Shown: positions 8,737 through 16,856, numbered from the stretch's first letter. The stretch: 64,000 bases of DNA from Cryobacterium arcticum (GCF_003185895.1 NZ_QHLY01000012.1:186001-250000); one strand, 5' to 3'. Program-made: numbers and translations. The notes: generated by a model not told the origin, from the sequence alone.

Positions 8737-9780
8737 ATGACGTTCCCGAACCCGGTAGCCGTCGCGGCCCCGGCCGCACCCCCGGTGCACACCCGCAAGC
8801 GCACGACCCTCAGCCGGCTCGGCCAGACCTTTGCGATGTTCCGCAACGGCAAGTCTCTCGCGGGCCTGGCCATCCTGGGCTTCTTCGTGCTGATCGCGAT
8901 CTTCGGCGACTGGATCGCTCCCTATGGTCCGCTCGACAAGGACTTCCAGGCGCTGCGCCAAGCCCCGTCCTGGGTGCACTGGCTCGGCACCACCCACATG
9001 GGTGAAGACGTGCTCAGCCAGCTCATCTACGGCACCCGCGGGGTGTTGGTGGTCGGCTTCACCGCCGGCGTGATCGCCACCATCATCGCGGTCGCGATCG
9101 GTGTGACCGCCGGCTACGTCACCGGCTGGCGCAGCGAATCGCTCTCGGCGCTGACCAACGTGTTCCTGGTCATCCCGGGGCTGCCGCTGATCATCATCAT
9201 CGCCTCCCAGTACGAGAACCCCAGCCTGCTGTTGATCTCCTCGGTGCTCGCCATCACCGGCTGGGCCTGGGGCGGACGGGTGTTGCGTGCCCAGACGATG
9301 TCGCTGCGCAACCGCGACTTCATCCAGGCCGCCCGCGCCAACGGCGAACCGCTGTATCGCATCATCGCGGTGGAGATGTTGCCCAACCTCACCGCGATCA
9401 TCGCGTCGAGCTTCGTGGGCACCGTGATCGCCGCGGTTCTCGGGCTCACCACCCTGGCGTTCATCGGCGTGATCCCGATCACCAACCTGAACTGGGGCAC
9501 GATCCTGTTCTGGGCCCAGCAGAACGGCGCCTTCCCCGACTTCTGGTGGTGGTACGTGCCCGCCGGCCTCTGCATCGCCCTGCTCGGCATGGCCCTGTCG
9601 CTGATCAACTTCGGCATCGACGAATACGTCAACCCGCGGCTTCGCTCCGCCGGCGAGCGGGCACGGGCGATGCGCAAGAAGGGCTTCGTGCTCTCCGACA
9701 GTGTCACCGCCGTGCGCCCCCGCGCCGCCGCGAAAAATCCATCAGACCCAGGCGCCACTGACGCCAGCACCAAGCACTAG
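8737..9780 (+). CDS. ABC transporter permease, DppC/OppC-like
   Basis: 347 residues from the ATG at 8737, two nt after the previous stop; the frame is open further upstream but that part overlaps the preceding gene and is a shadow. A cytoplasmic N-terminal tail of about 40 residues precedes the first helix (LAGLAILGFFVLIAIFGDWIAPYGP), a DppC/OppC hallmark. Helices follow around GVLVVGFTAGVIATIIAVAIG, LTNVFLVIPGLPLIIII and later segments, with the EAA docking loop near NRDFIQAARANGEPLYRII. Second half of the transmembrane channel. Confidence 0.92.
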   Translation: MTFPNPVAVAAPAAPPVHTRKRTTLSRLGQTFAMFRNGKSLAGLAILGFFVLIAIFGDWIAPYGPLDKDFQALRQAPSWVHWLGTTHMGEDVLSQLIYGTRGVLVVGFTAGVIATIIAVAIGVTAGYVTGWRSESLSALTNVFLVIPGLPLIIIIASQYENPSLLLISSVLAITGWAWGGRVLRAQTMSLRNRDFIQAARANGEPLYRIIAVEMLPNLTAIIASSFVGTVIAAVLGLTTLAFIGVIPITNLNWGTILFWAQQNGAFPDFWWWYVPAGLCIALLGMALSLINFGIDEYVNPRLRSAGERARAMRKKGFVLSDSVTAVRPRAAAKNPSDPGATDASTKH

Positions 9781-9790
9781 GAGTTCCATC

Positions 9791-12055
9791 GTGAGCGCAG
9801 TTATCACCCAGCCCGTGCCGTATCTCGACCCCGCCGCAGCCATCGCCGACCGGGTTGCCGACCTGCTCGGCCGCATGACCCTGCCGGAGAAGGTGGGGCA
9901 GATGATGCAGCTGGATGCCCGCGACGACATCGACGACCACGTGCTGGCCAAGCACGTGGGCTCGATCCTGCACGCCTCGCCCGAGCGTATGAACCAGGCG
10001 CAGGGCCTCACCGCCCAGACCCGGCTGCGGATTCCGCTGATCGTGGGGGAGGACTGCATCCACGGACACTCGTTCTGGATCGGCGCGACCATCTTTCCCA
10101 CCCAGCTCGGCCTGGCCGCGTCGTGGAACCCCGGTTTGATCGAGCAGGTTGCCCGGGCCACCGCGGTGGAGGTCGCCGCCACCGGCATCCACTGGACCTT
10201 CTCACCCGTGCTGTGCATCGCCCGCGACCTGCGTTGGGGCCGGGTCGGCGAGACCTTCGGCGAGGACCCGTTCCTGATCGGCGAACTCGCGTCGGCGATG
10301 GTGCGCGGCTACCAGGGTGAGGGCCTGAGCGACCCGACCGCGATCCTGGCCACCGCCAAGCACTTCGCCGGCTACTCCGAGACCCAGGGCGGCCGCGACG
10401 CCAGCGAGGCCGACATCTCGCAGCGAAAGCTGCGGTCGTGGTTCCTGCCGCCGTTCGAACGCGTGGCCCGGGAAGGCTGCCGCACCTTCATGCTCGGCTA
10501 CCAGTCCATCGACGGGGTGCCGATCACGGTGAACGACTGGCTGCTGAACGATGTGCTCCGCGGCGAGTGGGGCTACACCGGCACCCTCATCACCGACTGG
10601 GACAACGTGGGCCGCATGGTCTGGGAGCAGCAGGTGCAACCCGACTACGCGCACGCTGCCGCCGCCGCGGTGAAAGCCGGCAACGACATGGTGATGACCA
10701 CGCCCGGGTTCTTCGCCGGCGCGCTCGAGGCCATCGAGCTGGGCCTGCTGGCCGAGTCCGACCTCGACGCCGCCGTCGCCCGCATCCTCACCCTCAAGTT
10801 CGAGCTCGGCCTGTTCGAGAACCCGCGCCTGCCCGACCCGGCGGCGCAGCAGGCCGTCATCGGCAGTGCCGCGCACACCGACCTCAACCTGCAGATCGCC
10901 CGGCGGTCGGTGGTGCTGCTGCGGAATGACGGGGTGCTGCCGTTGCCGATTGCGGGCGGGATGGCCCGGAAGGTCGCGGTGGTCGGTCCGCTGATCGACG
11001 ACGCCCAGACGCAGCTCGGCGACTGGGCCGGCTCCTCCGGGCAGGCCGGCTGGCTGCCCGACGGCCACCCGCGCGAGATGATCACGACGGTGCTCGACGG
11101 GCTGCGCGACCTGCTGCCCGCCGACTGGGAGCTGTCCGCGGCGCGGGGAGCCGACATCCTGCGCCTCGCGCCCGACCCAGCGGGGGACTTCTTCCCCGAC
11201 GGCCAGCCCCGGCCGCAGGTCGTACTCCCGTGCGAGCCCGACGCCGCGCTGATCGCGGAGGCCGTGGCCGCCGCCCGCGCCGCCGACTACGTGGTGGCCG
11301 TCGTCGGCGACCGGGTGGAACTCGTGGGCGAGGGCCGTTCCACCGCCACCCTCGACCTGGTCGGCGGGCAGATCGCCCTGCTCGACGCGCTGGCCGAGAC
11401 CGGCACCCCTCTGATCGTGGTGCTGATGGCGTCGAAGCCGCTGGTGCTGCCGGCATCCGCCTTGAATGCGGCCGCGGTGATCTGGGTCGCCAGCCCCGGC
11501 ATGCAGGGCGGCCGGGCCATCGCCGAGGTGGCGCTGGGCCTGGTGGAGCCGTCGGGCCGGCTGCCGATCTCGTTCGCGCGGCACGTGGGCCAGCAGCCCA
11601 CCTATTACAACCAGATTCGCGGCCAGCATGGCAACCGGTACGCCGACCTCACCCAGGACCCGGCCTACGCCTTCGGAGAGGGGCTCTCCTACACTCAGGT
11701 GGAGTACTCCGACCTGCGGCTGCAGCAGGATGTTGTCTCCCGCGCCGACACCGTTCGGGCCGAGATCACCCTGCGCAACAGCGGCGCGCGGCCGGTGGTG
11801 GAGACCGTGCAGGCCTACCTGAGCGACCGGGTCACCTCGGTGAGCTGGGCCGAGAAGGAGCTGAAGGCCTTCACCCAGGTGGAGATTGCTCCGGGGGAGA
11901 CTCTCACGGTGCGGATCGACGTGCCCGTTGCCGACTGCACCCTGGTGGATGCGCGCGGCGACCGCGTGGTCGAAGCGGGGGAGTTCTCGCTGCTGGTGGG
12001 CCCGTCGTCGCGTAAGGAGGTGCTGCTGAGCGCGGAGTTCCGGGTTACGGGCTGA
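9791..12055 (+). CDS. Glycoside hydrolase family 3 beta-glycosidase (beta-glucosidase-like)
   Basis: 754 residues from a GTG at 9791 with an AGGAG site at 9779-9783. No signal peptide, so probably cytoplasmic and acting on imported oligosaccharides. The N-terminal TIM barrel shows GEDPFLIGELASAM and the KHFAGY motif (190-195); the catalytic nucleophile is probably Asp269 in LITDWDNVG. The second alpha/beta domain (about 400-620) includes VVAVVGDRVELVGEGRS, and a fibronectin-III-like domain ends the protein (about 670-754, with YAFGEGLSYTQVEY before it). Length fits three-domain GH3 beta-glucosidases. Last gene of the importer operon. Exact specificity (glucosidase versus xylosidase) is not settled by the sequence. 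Confidence 0.92.
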   Translation: MSAVITQPVPYLDPAAAIADRVADLLGRMTLPEKVGQMMQLDARDDIDDHVLAKHVGSILHASPERMNQAQGLTAQTRLRIPLIVGEDCIHGHSFWIGATIFPTQLGLAASWNPGLIEQVARATAVEVAATGIHWTFSPVLCIARDLRWGRVGETFGEDPFLIGELASAMVRGYQGEGLSDPTAILATAKHFAGYSETQGGRDASEADISQRKLRSWFLPPFERVAREGCRTFMLGYQSIDGVPITVNDWLLNDVLRGEWGYTGTLITDWDNVGRMVWEQQVQPDYAHAAAAAVKAGNDMVMTTPGFFAGALEAIELGLLAESDLDAAVARILTLKFELGLFENPRLPDPAAQQAVIGSAAHTDLNLQIARRSVVLLRNDGVLPLPIAGGMARKVAVVGPLIDDAQTQLGDWAGSSGQAGWLPDGHPREMITTVLDGLRDLLPADWELSAARGADILRLAPDPAGDFFPDGQPRPQVVLPCEPDAALIAEAVAAARAADYVVAVVGDRVELVGEGRSTATLDLVGGQIALLDALAETGTPLIVVLMASKPLVLPASALNAAAVIWVASPGMQGGRAIAEVALGLVEPSGRLPISFARHVGQQPTYYNQIRGQHGNRYADLTQDPAYAFGEGLSYTQVEYSDLRLQQDVVSRADTVRAEITLRNSGARPVVETVQAYLSDRVTSVSWAEKELKAFTQVEIAPGETLTVRIDVPVADCTLVDARGDRVVEAGEFSLLVGPSSRKEVLLSAEFRVTG

Positions 12056-12079
12056 CGGGTCGCACGCTCATAAGGAAAT

Positions 12080-12128
12080 AGTGAGCTAAAAAGGACAATT
12101 CTCGCGATTTGGTCCTTTTTAGCTCACT
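12080..12128. repeat. Perfect 17-bp inverted repeat, AT-rich arms (possible terminator or REP-like element)
   Basis: Arms AGTGAGCTAAAAAGGAC (12080-12096) and its exact reverse complement (12112-12128) flank a 15-nt loop. It follows the GH3 stop by 24 nt and could end the operon transcript, since the downstream arm carries TTTTT and more T-rich sequence follows. The AGTGAG(C/T)T edge resembles that of the palindromes at 16720-16856, so it may instead belong to a dispersed palindromic family. Confidence 0.65.
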
Positions 12129-12268
12129 TTTACCTTTTTAGCGGTCGAGGCCAGATCTGGGCGCGGCCCGTGGCGCCACTTGTTGTGCACAGGGGCTGCG
12201 CGGGCAAGTTCTCTACAGGCGGGAGGGTTTCGGGCGGGCTGGGGGATGCCGGCCACCACACTGGGCGC

Positions 12269-13117
12269 ATGGAACTCGGCAGCTGGCTCGCCCAGCACGG
12301 CGGTGTGGTGCACTCCCAGCAGGCCATCCGTGCCGGCTTCACCCGGTACGCGATTCGGCAGAGCCTCGCGGGCGGTGAGTGCGCACGGGTGCGGCAGAAC
12401 TGGCTGGCTCTGCCCACTGCCCCGGCGGATCTGCGCGCTGCGGCGGCGCTCGGCGGTCGGGTGGCGTGCCTCAGCGTGGCCCGGCGACACGAGCTGTGGA
12501 ACCTCGCCGACGGGCTGTACCACGTCACCGTGCCGAGGAACGCGGTGGTACCTCCGGCCCCCGCATTGCGGGTGCACTGGGGCGCCGGACCGATTCCGGT
12601 GGCCCGGTTCGGCCTGGTGGAACCGATCGAGAACGCGCTCGTGCACATTGCCGAGTGCCAACCGTTCGAGAACGCCCTCGTCGTGTGGGACTCGGCCCTC
12701 AACAAGAAGCTCGTGACCGTGGCGTCGCTCGCCCGGCTTCCCCTGCACAGCGCCGCGGCCCGCGCCGTGCGAGCGGTCGCGACCGGGCTCGCCGATTCGG
12801 GCCTTGAGACCCTGCCAGTTTCTCGGCTTGCTGCCAGCGGCATCCGGGTCAGCCAGCAGATCATGATCGAAGGACACCATGTGGATGGGTTGATCGGCGA
12901 CCGCCTGGTGCTGCAGACCGATGGTTTCAGCTTCCACTCCACGGCCGAGCAGCGGCGGGAGGACATCGCCCACGATCGCCGGCTCGCGCTCCTCGGCTAC
13001 ACGGTGTTGCGTTACGACTACCGGCAGGTGTTGTTCGAGTGGCCGCGGGTGGAGGCCGAGATCCTCCATGCCCTGGCCCAGGGGCTGCATCGTGCCCCTG
13101 CGGAGATGCGGAACTAG
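12269..13117 (+). CDS. DUF559-domain protein (VSR/PD-(D/E)XK-like fold) with N-terminal AbiEi-like region
   Basis: 282 residues from ATG 12269; the frame is open upstream but that part has no coding character. Residues 1-60 look like the winged-helix AbiEi antitoxin-type N terminus common in actinobacterial DUF559 proteins (HGGVVHSQQAIRAGFTRYAIRQSL). The C-terminal nuclease-like core runs from about 178 to 275 with E180, VDGLI (D206), LVLQTDG (215-219) and HSTAEQRREDIAHD. The position usually held by a catalytic Glu (xEvDG) is Gln216 here, so activity is doubtful. Such orphans are common in Microbacteriaceae and their role is unknown. Convergent with the next gene, stops overlapping by 4 nt. 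Confidence 0.75.
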   Translation: MELGSWLAQHGGVVHSQQAIRAGFTRYAIRQSLAGGECARVRQNWLALPTAPADLRAAAALGGRVACLSVARRHELWNLADGLYHVTVPRNAVVPPAPALRVHWGAGPIPVARFGLVEPIENALVHIAECQPFENALVVWDSALNKKLVTVASLARLPLHSAAARAVRAVATGLADSGLETLPVSRLAASGIRVSQQIMIEGHHVDGLIGDRLVLQTDGFSFHSTAEQRREDIAHDRRLALLGYTVLRYDYRQVLFEWPRVEAEILHALAQGLHRAPAEMRN

Positions 13118-13833
13118 CCGTCGGCGGCCCAGACCTCGACCTCGCTGATGGCGGTGTCGGCCTCCTGGGTGGAATCCTGGCCGGCCCGAGCGGTACCGAT
13201 AGTCAACACGACGCTCGTGGTGCGGCCCTCGGTGACATTGATCGACTGGTAGCCGGCGAAGAACTCGAGGGCCTTCTCGGGCAACACGGAATCCGTGCTG
13301 CCTGAGTCGGTTGTGACCAGCAGCTGCCGCACCCGGGCATTGTGCAGGTAGCTGGCCTGGGTGTTCGTGTACCCATTGATGACGCACACGAGCCCCACCT
13401 TCCTTGCCCGTTGCAGCGAGATGGTGAGGGTTTCGCCCTCGCCGTATTTGTTCGGCTCAGAATCGGCAGCGCCCTCCACCCAGGCAGTACTGGAGTCACC
13501 GTCGATGGCGAGAGCAGCCTCGTAGGTGGCGCCCTGCTCCGGCGGGTTCTCGCTGGTGGCCGCCGCCGTCAGCTCCGACCGGGACACCAGATGCAGGTCG
13601 CCCGGGTCATCGCAGCTCGGCTGGGTGAGGACGTCTTGAATCCACGGGGCCAGCCACAGTGCCGCAAGTGCGCCGAATGCAATGGTGAGCGCGGCCTTCC
13701 AGACCTCGTGCCAGACGCCGCCCACGTGGTTGTGTAGCCAGCGTGTGAGACGAGCACGCTGGGTCTGGGGCGGCGATGCATCTGTGGGTGGTTCTTCTCT
13801 CGCGTTCAGGACCATGTCTGCTCCGTTGCTCAC
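13114..13833 (-). CDS. Membrane-anchored protein with NADase-type glycan-binding (discoidin-like) domain
   Basis: 239 residues. A cytoplasmic N terminus of about 45 residues precedes one transmembrane helix (ALTIAFGALAALWLAPWI, about 48-65), followed by an extracytoplasmic domain. The core at about 95-180 carries the markers of the NADase-type glycan-binding domain: Tyr-Glu-Ala-Ala-Leu-Ala-Ile-Asp-Gly-Asp, then STAWVEG, GEGETLTISL, INGYTNTQASYLHNARVR. It presumably exposes a carbohydrate-binding module on the cell surface. A second in-frame ATG at codon 7 is an alternative start. Overlaps the convergent DUF559 gene by 4 nt. No enzyme partner is adjacent. Confidence 0.7.
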   Translation of the reverse strand: MSNGADMVLNAREEPPTDASPPQTQRARLTRWLHNHVGGVWHEVWKAALTIAFGALAALWLAPWIQDVLTQPSCDDPGDLHLVSRSELTAAATSENPPEQGATYEAALAIDGDSSTAWVEGAADSEPNKYGEGETLTISLQRARKVGLVCVINGYTNTQASYLHNARVRQLLVTTDSGSTDSVLPEKALEFFAGYQSINVTEGRTTSVVLTIGTARAGQDSTQEADTAISEVEVWAADG

Positions 13834-14062
13834 ACGGCGCGCCCACGAGCCACCACCACCGTTGACCGATCATGGCACCGTGAGCCAATCGCTGATACGC
13901 CCCGTCGACGACCGTGCTTTCCGGGGTGGAGGGTCAAGGCAGGGAACGACATCCATTCCACTTCCACTTGTGATGTGCTCCCGTCCTCGACGAGGTGTGG
14001 GCGCACGCTGCACGGCAGGTGCGCACGGGGCGCTGCGGGGATAGATCCGCGCTGGCTAAGCT

Positions 14063-14635
14063 GTGAGTCGACATTCGGGGGAGAATCTCATCTATACGAA
14101 CGCACTAACGGGGCCGCGACGATCGCGAGAAACACGCACATCAGTCAGGCGGGCGCTGGTCGCGTTCGGCCTGGCTATCGGCATGGCAACGACGTTGTCC
14201 TCGTGTTCTCTCCCCACGGCCAGGCCCAAGGCATCCGAGCCTGCCGCGGAGCCCGGCATCAGCCGAGAGGCTGCCGCGGAGCTACTCAACGCCGTTCCCG
14301 GGCTCCGAAACGGTGACGTCGGAGTGGTGATTTCCGGTCTGAGCTATCAGGTCATCATGGAGGTCTCGGTTGACGATGCTGCGTCCATTCTGGCCCCCGG
14401 GGTGCTCGACTACGTCTTGCGGGTCGGTTGGGCGACCGAGTTGCCCAACGAGCCGACCATCCTCAGCCTGACCGTGTGGAACGACGGAACCACCCTTGAC
14501 CTGCAGTCCACGGCACAGGAACTCACCGGGGGCGCAAACCTCGAATCGGTCAACCCGTTCAGCGCCTACCTGGATGCGCCGGTGGACTACCTCGGCGATT
14601 GGCCGGGCACCGTGCCCACCCCGCCGGCTGTTTAG
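14063..14635 (+). CDS. Putative lipoprotein of unknown function
   Basis: 190 residues if started at the GTG at 14063; no strong ribosome site is visible there and no better in-frame start precedes the signal, so the start is uncertain. A twin-Arg-like charged region, hydrophobic stretch (ALVAFGLAIGMATTL) and lipobox-like LSSC (Cys at about 48) indicate lipid anchoring. The mature part of about 140 residues has no motif I recognise; a ferredoxin-like or small alpha/beta fold with VGVVISGLSYQVIMEVSV is possible. It ends 9 nt before the phosphatase gene and may share its transcript. Confidence 0.65.
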   Translation: MSRHSGENLIYTNALTGPRRSRETRTSVRRALVAFGLAIGMATTLSSCSLPTARPKASEPAAEPGISREAAAELLNAVPGLRNGDVGVVISGLSYQVIMEVSVDDAASILAPGVLDYVLRVGWATELPNEPTILSLTVWNDGTTLDLQSTAQELTGGANLESVNPFSAYLDAPVDYLGDWPGTVPTPPAV

Positions 14636-14644
14636 GCTGTAACC

Positions 14645-15367
14645 ATGGCCACAGTCATCCTCGTGCGGCACGGCCGCACCACCGCCAACGCGACCGGCGT
14701 GCTCGCCGGCCGCACCGCCGGCGTTCTGCTCGACGAGACCGGACGCGATCAGGCCGCTGCGACGGGGGAACGGCTGGCCACGGTGCCGCTGGTCGGGGTG
14801 GTCTCCAGCCCGCTGGAGCGCTGCCGCGAAACGGCCCAGCGCATCATCGACCGCCAGCCCGGCACCGTGGCAACCCCGGTCGAGGACGACCTGTCCGAGT
14901 GCGACTACGGCGACTGGCAGGGCCGCACCCTCAAGGAACTCGCGAAGGAAAAGCTCTGGTCGGTGGTGCAGACGCAGCCCTCCGCCGTGACCTTCCCGAA
15001 TGGTGAGGCCATGGCCACGATGCAGGCCCGGTCCGTCGCCGCGATCCGGCGCCTGGACGCCGCCTTCGAGGCCGAGCACGGGCCAAACGCGGTCTGGGTG
15101 GCGGTGAGCCACGGCGACATCATCAAGTCCATCCTCGCCGACGCCCTCGGCATGCACCTCGACCTGTTCCAGCGCCTCAATGTGGGCCCGGCATCCGTGT
15201 CGATCGTGCACTACGGCGGCAGCCGGCCCACCGTCTACGCCACCAACACCGACGCCGGCGACCTCTCCTGGCTCCGCGCCAACGCCCCGGCCGCCGACGC
15301 CGCCGTGGGTGGCGGGGCGGGACATCCGGCGCCCGCGACTACCGCACCCGACGCGTCCCGCGCCTAA
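14645..15367 (+). CDS. Histidine phosphatase superfamily protein, MSMEG_4193 type
   Basis: 240 residues. The phosphoglycerate-mutase-like signature VRHGRTTAN is at residues 7-15 (catalytic His9), with the second Arg in SSPLERCRET, the acid residue region ECDYGDWQGR and the second His in VAVSHGDIIKS. Length and the segment LGMHLDLFQRLNVGPASVS match the MSMEG_4193 family (TIGR03848), probable phosphatases whose substrate is unknown. A disordered Ala/Gly/Pro tail ends the protein. First of a conserved actinobacterial trio with DUF3090 and SCO1664-like genes (gaps 9 nt and an overlap). Confidence 0.88.
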   Translation: MATVILVRHGRTTANATGVLAGRTAGVLLDETGRDQAAATGERLATVPLVGVVSSPLERCRETAQRIIDRQPGTVATPVEDDLSECDYGDWQGRTLKELAKEKLWSVVQTQPSAVTFPNGEAMATMQARSVAAIRRLDAAFEAEHGPNAVWVAVSHGDIIKSILADALGMHLDLFQRLNVGPASVSIVHYGGSRPTVYATNTDAGDLSWLRANAPAADAAVGGGAGHPAPATTAPDASRA

Positions 15368-15376
15368 AATAACTCC

Positions 15377-15925
15377 ATGCCCACAATCGTCCATGAGTTC
15401 GCCTGGCCGGATCGGGTCGTCGTCGGCACCGTCGGCGAGCCCGGCTCCCGCACGTTCTACCTGCAGGTGCGCACCGGCGCCCGGATCGTCTCCATCGCGA
15501 TGGAGAAGCAACAATCAGCCCTGCTCTCGGAGAAGATCGATGAGATGCTCGATCAGCTGATGGACACCCAGGGCAACCCGTTCAGCGTGCCCACCACGAC
15601 GCCGATCGAACTCGTCGACAACGACCCGCTCGACCAGCCCGTCGCAGAGGAGTTCCGTACCGGCGCGATGGGGCTGGGCTGGGACCCGTCGACCGTGCAG
15701 ATCGTGCTCGAGGCATACCCGATCGTGGACGGCGACGAGACCAGCGAATTCGAGGTCGTCTCGCTCGAACCGGCCGAGATGCTCACGGTGCGGATGCCCG
15801 TCGGCACCGCCAGGGCCTTCGCCAAGCGCACCCGCGAGGTTGTGGGGGCCGGCCGGCCGATGTGCCCGCTCTGCGGCAACCCGATCGACCCCGACGGGCA
15901 CACCTGCACCCTCCCCGAAGACTGA
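15377..15925 (+). CDS. DUF3090 family protein (TIGR03847)
   Basis: 182 residues. Starts with MPTIVHEFAWPDRVVVGTVGEPGSRTFYLQ, as in the family (written here only as the opening MPTIVHEFAWPD and GEPGSRTFYLQ segments of note). A C-terminal zinc-ribbon-like end is visible: CPLCGNPIDPDGHTC, four residues apart pairs that could bind one metal ion. Its stop overlaps the next start (TGATG at 15923-15927), showing translational coupling with the SCO1664-like gene. The family has no established biochemical role; strict co-occurrence with the phosphatase and kinase-like genes suggests one pathway. Confidence 0.88.
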   Translation: MPTIVHEFAWPDRVVVGTVGEPGSRTFYLQVRTGARIVSIAMEKQQSALLSEKIDEMLDQLMDTQGNPFSVPTTTPIELVDNDPLDQPVAEEFRTGAMGLGWDPSTVQIVLEAYPIVDGDETSEFEVVSLEPAEMLTVRMPVGTARAFAKRTREVVGAGRPMCPLCGNPIDPDGHTCTLPED

Positions 15926-16695
15926 TGGCGCCGGCTGCCGACCTCCTCACCGGTGAGCTCGAGCTCACCGGCCGCATTCGGACGGCCTCGAACGCCACCT
16001 TCGTCGGTACGATCGACGGCGTCACCGTCGTCTACAAGCCCATCGCCGGCGAGAACCCGCTCTGGGACTTCCCCGACGGCAACCTCGCCAGCCGGGAAGC
16101 CGCGGCTTACCTGGTTTCAGAAGCCTTCGGCTGGAACGTCGTGCCCCGCACCTGGCTGCGCGAGGGCCCGATGGGCCTCGGCATGGTGCAGCTCTGGCAG
16201 GAGCGGGACCCCGAACAGGACCCGGTGGATCTCATTGCGGCCGAGGAGATGCCCGAGCACGGCTGGCGGCACGTGCTCGACGGCCAGGACGGGCACGACA
16301 ACCTGGTGTCGCTCATCCACGAGGACTCTGCGGCGCTCCGCCGCATGGCCGTGTTCGACGTGGTCGTGAACAACGCCGACCGCAAGGGCGACCACATCCT
16401 CGCCATGCCGGGCGGGCACAGGCACGGAGTAGACCACGGGCTCACCTTCCACGCCGAGCACAAGCTGCGCACCGTGCTCTGGGGCTGGCTCGGCGACGAG
16501 CTCAGCGCCGACGAACTCGACGGCGTCGATCGGGTGCGCCTGCTGCTCGACGGCGAGCTCGGCACAGCCCTCGCCGAGCTGCTCACGGCCGAGGAAATCG
16601 AGGCCCTGGCCGAACGCTGCGACCGGTTGCGCGCCGACGGCACGTTCCCGCCGCCGAGCGGCGACATGCCCGCCGTGCCCTGGCCGCTGTTCTAG
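15925..16695 (+). CDS. SCO1664-family protein (PI3/4-kinase-like fold, TIGR03843)
   Basis: 256 residues from the ATG at 15925 that overlaps the DUF3090 stop. Family features: substrate-clamp Lys in VTVVYKPIAGE (Lys38), REAAAYLVSEAFGW, the catalytic-loop-like VVVNNADRKGDH (146-157) and VDHGLTFH (169-176), which takes the place of the kinase DFG segment. These resemble phosphatidylinositol 3/4-kinase-like enzymes, so it may phosphorylate a small molecule or protein. Pairing with a histidine phosphatase two genes upstream suggests opposing or sequential phosphoryl chemistry. Substrate unknown. In many actinomycetes this trio lies near mycothiol gene mshC; that gene is not in this window. Confidence 0.87.
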   Translation: MAPAADLLTGELELTGRIRTASNATFVGTIDGVTVVYKPIAGENPLWDFPDGNLASREAAAYLVSEAFGWNVVPRTWLREGPMGLGMVQLWQERDPEQDPVDLIAAEEMPEHGWRHVLDGQDGHDNLVSLIHEDSAALRRMAVFDVVVNNADRKGDHILAMPGGHRHGVDHGLTFHAEHKLRTVLWGWLGDELSADELDGVDRVRLLLDGELGTALAELLTAEEIEALAERCDRLRADGTFPPPSGDMPAVPWPLF

Positions 16696-16719
16696 CCGCA
16701 CGCGAGGGATATGGGCTTC

Positions 16720-16783
16720 GTGAGTTGCCACTTTCGGCCACTTCAGGTGGCCGTAACGGGCCGAAACTGGCAACTCAGGTGAG
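16720..16783 (+). repeat. REP-like palindromic element, copy A
   Basis: GAGTTGCCA (16722-16730) and TTTCGGCC pair with GGCCGAAA and TGGCAACTC on the right side (to 16775), giving a near-perfect 18-bp stem interrupted by one C/C mismatch and closed by a loop of about 18 nt. It is flanked by GTGAG on the left and GGTGAG on the right. A second copy follows in the same orientation 9 nt later. Confidence 0.75.
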
Positions 16784-16792
16784 AGCGGCCTA

Positions 16793-16856
16793 GTGAGTTG
16801 CCACTTTCCGCCCCGACAGGTGGCCCTAAGGGGCCGAAACTGGTAACTCGCGTGAG
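16793..16856 (+). repeat. REP-like palindromic element, copy B
   Basis: Begins with the same GTGAGTTGCCACTTTC as copy A and ends GGCCGAAACTGG(T)AACTCGCGTGAG. The stem is less perfect than in copy A: CGGCC is CCGCC and one arm base is T. The two copies form a direct tandem between the SCO1664-like gene and arfB, in a non-coding gap of 227 nt. Confidence 0.72.

Noticed and set aside
12170..12268. Longer N terminus for the DUF559 protein (from 12170)
   Set aside because: The added residues lack coding character and the ATG at 12269 gives the family's usual start MELGSWLAQHGGV.
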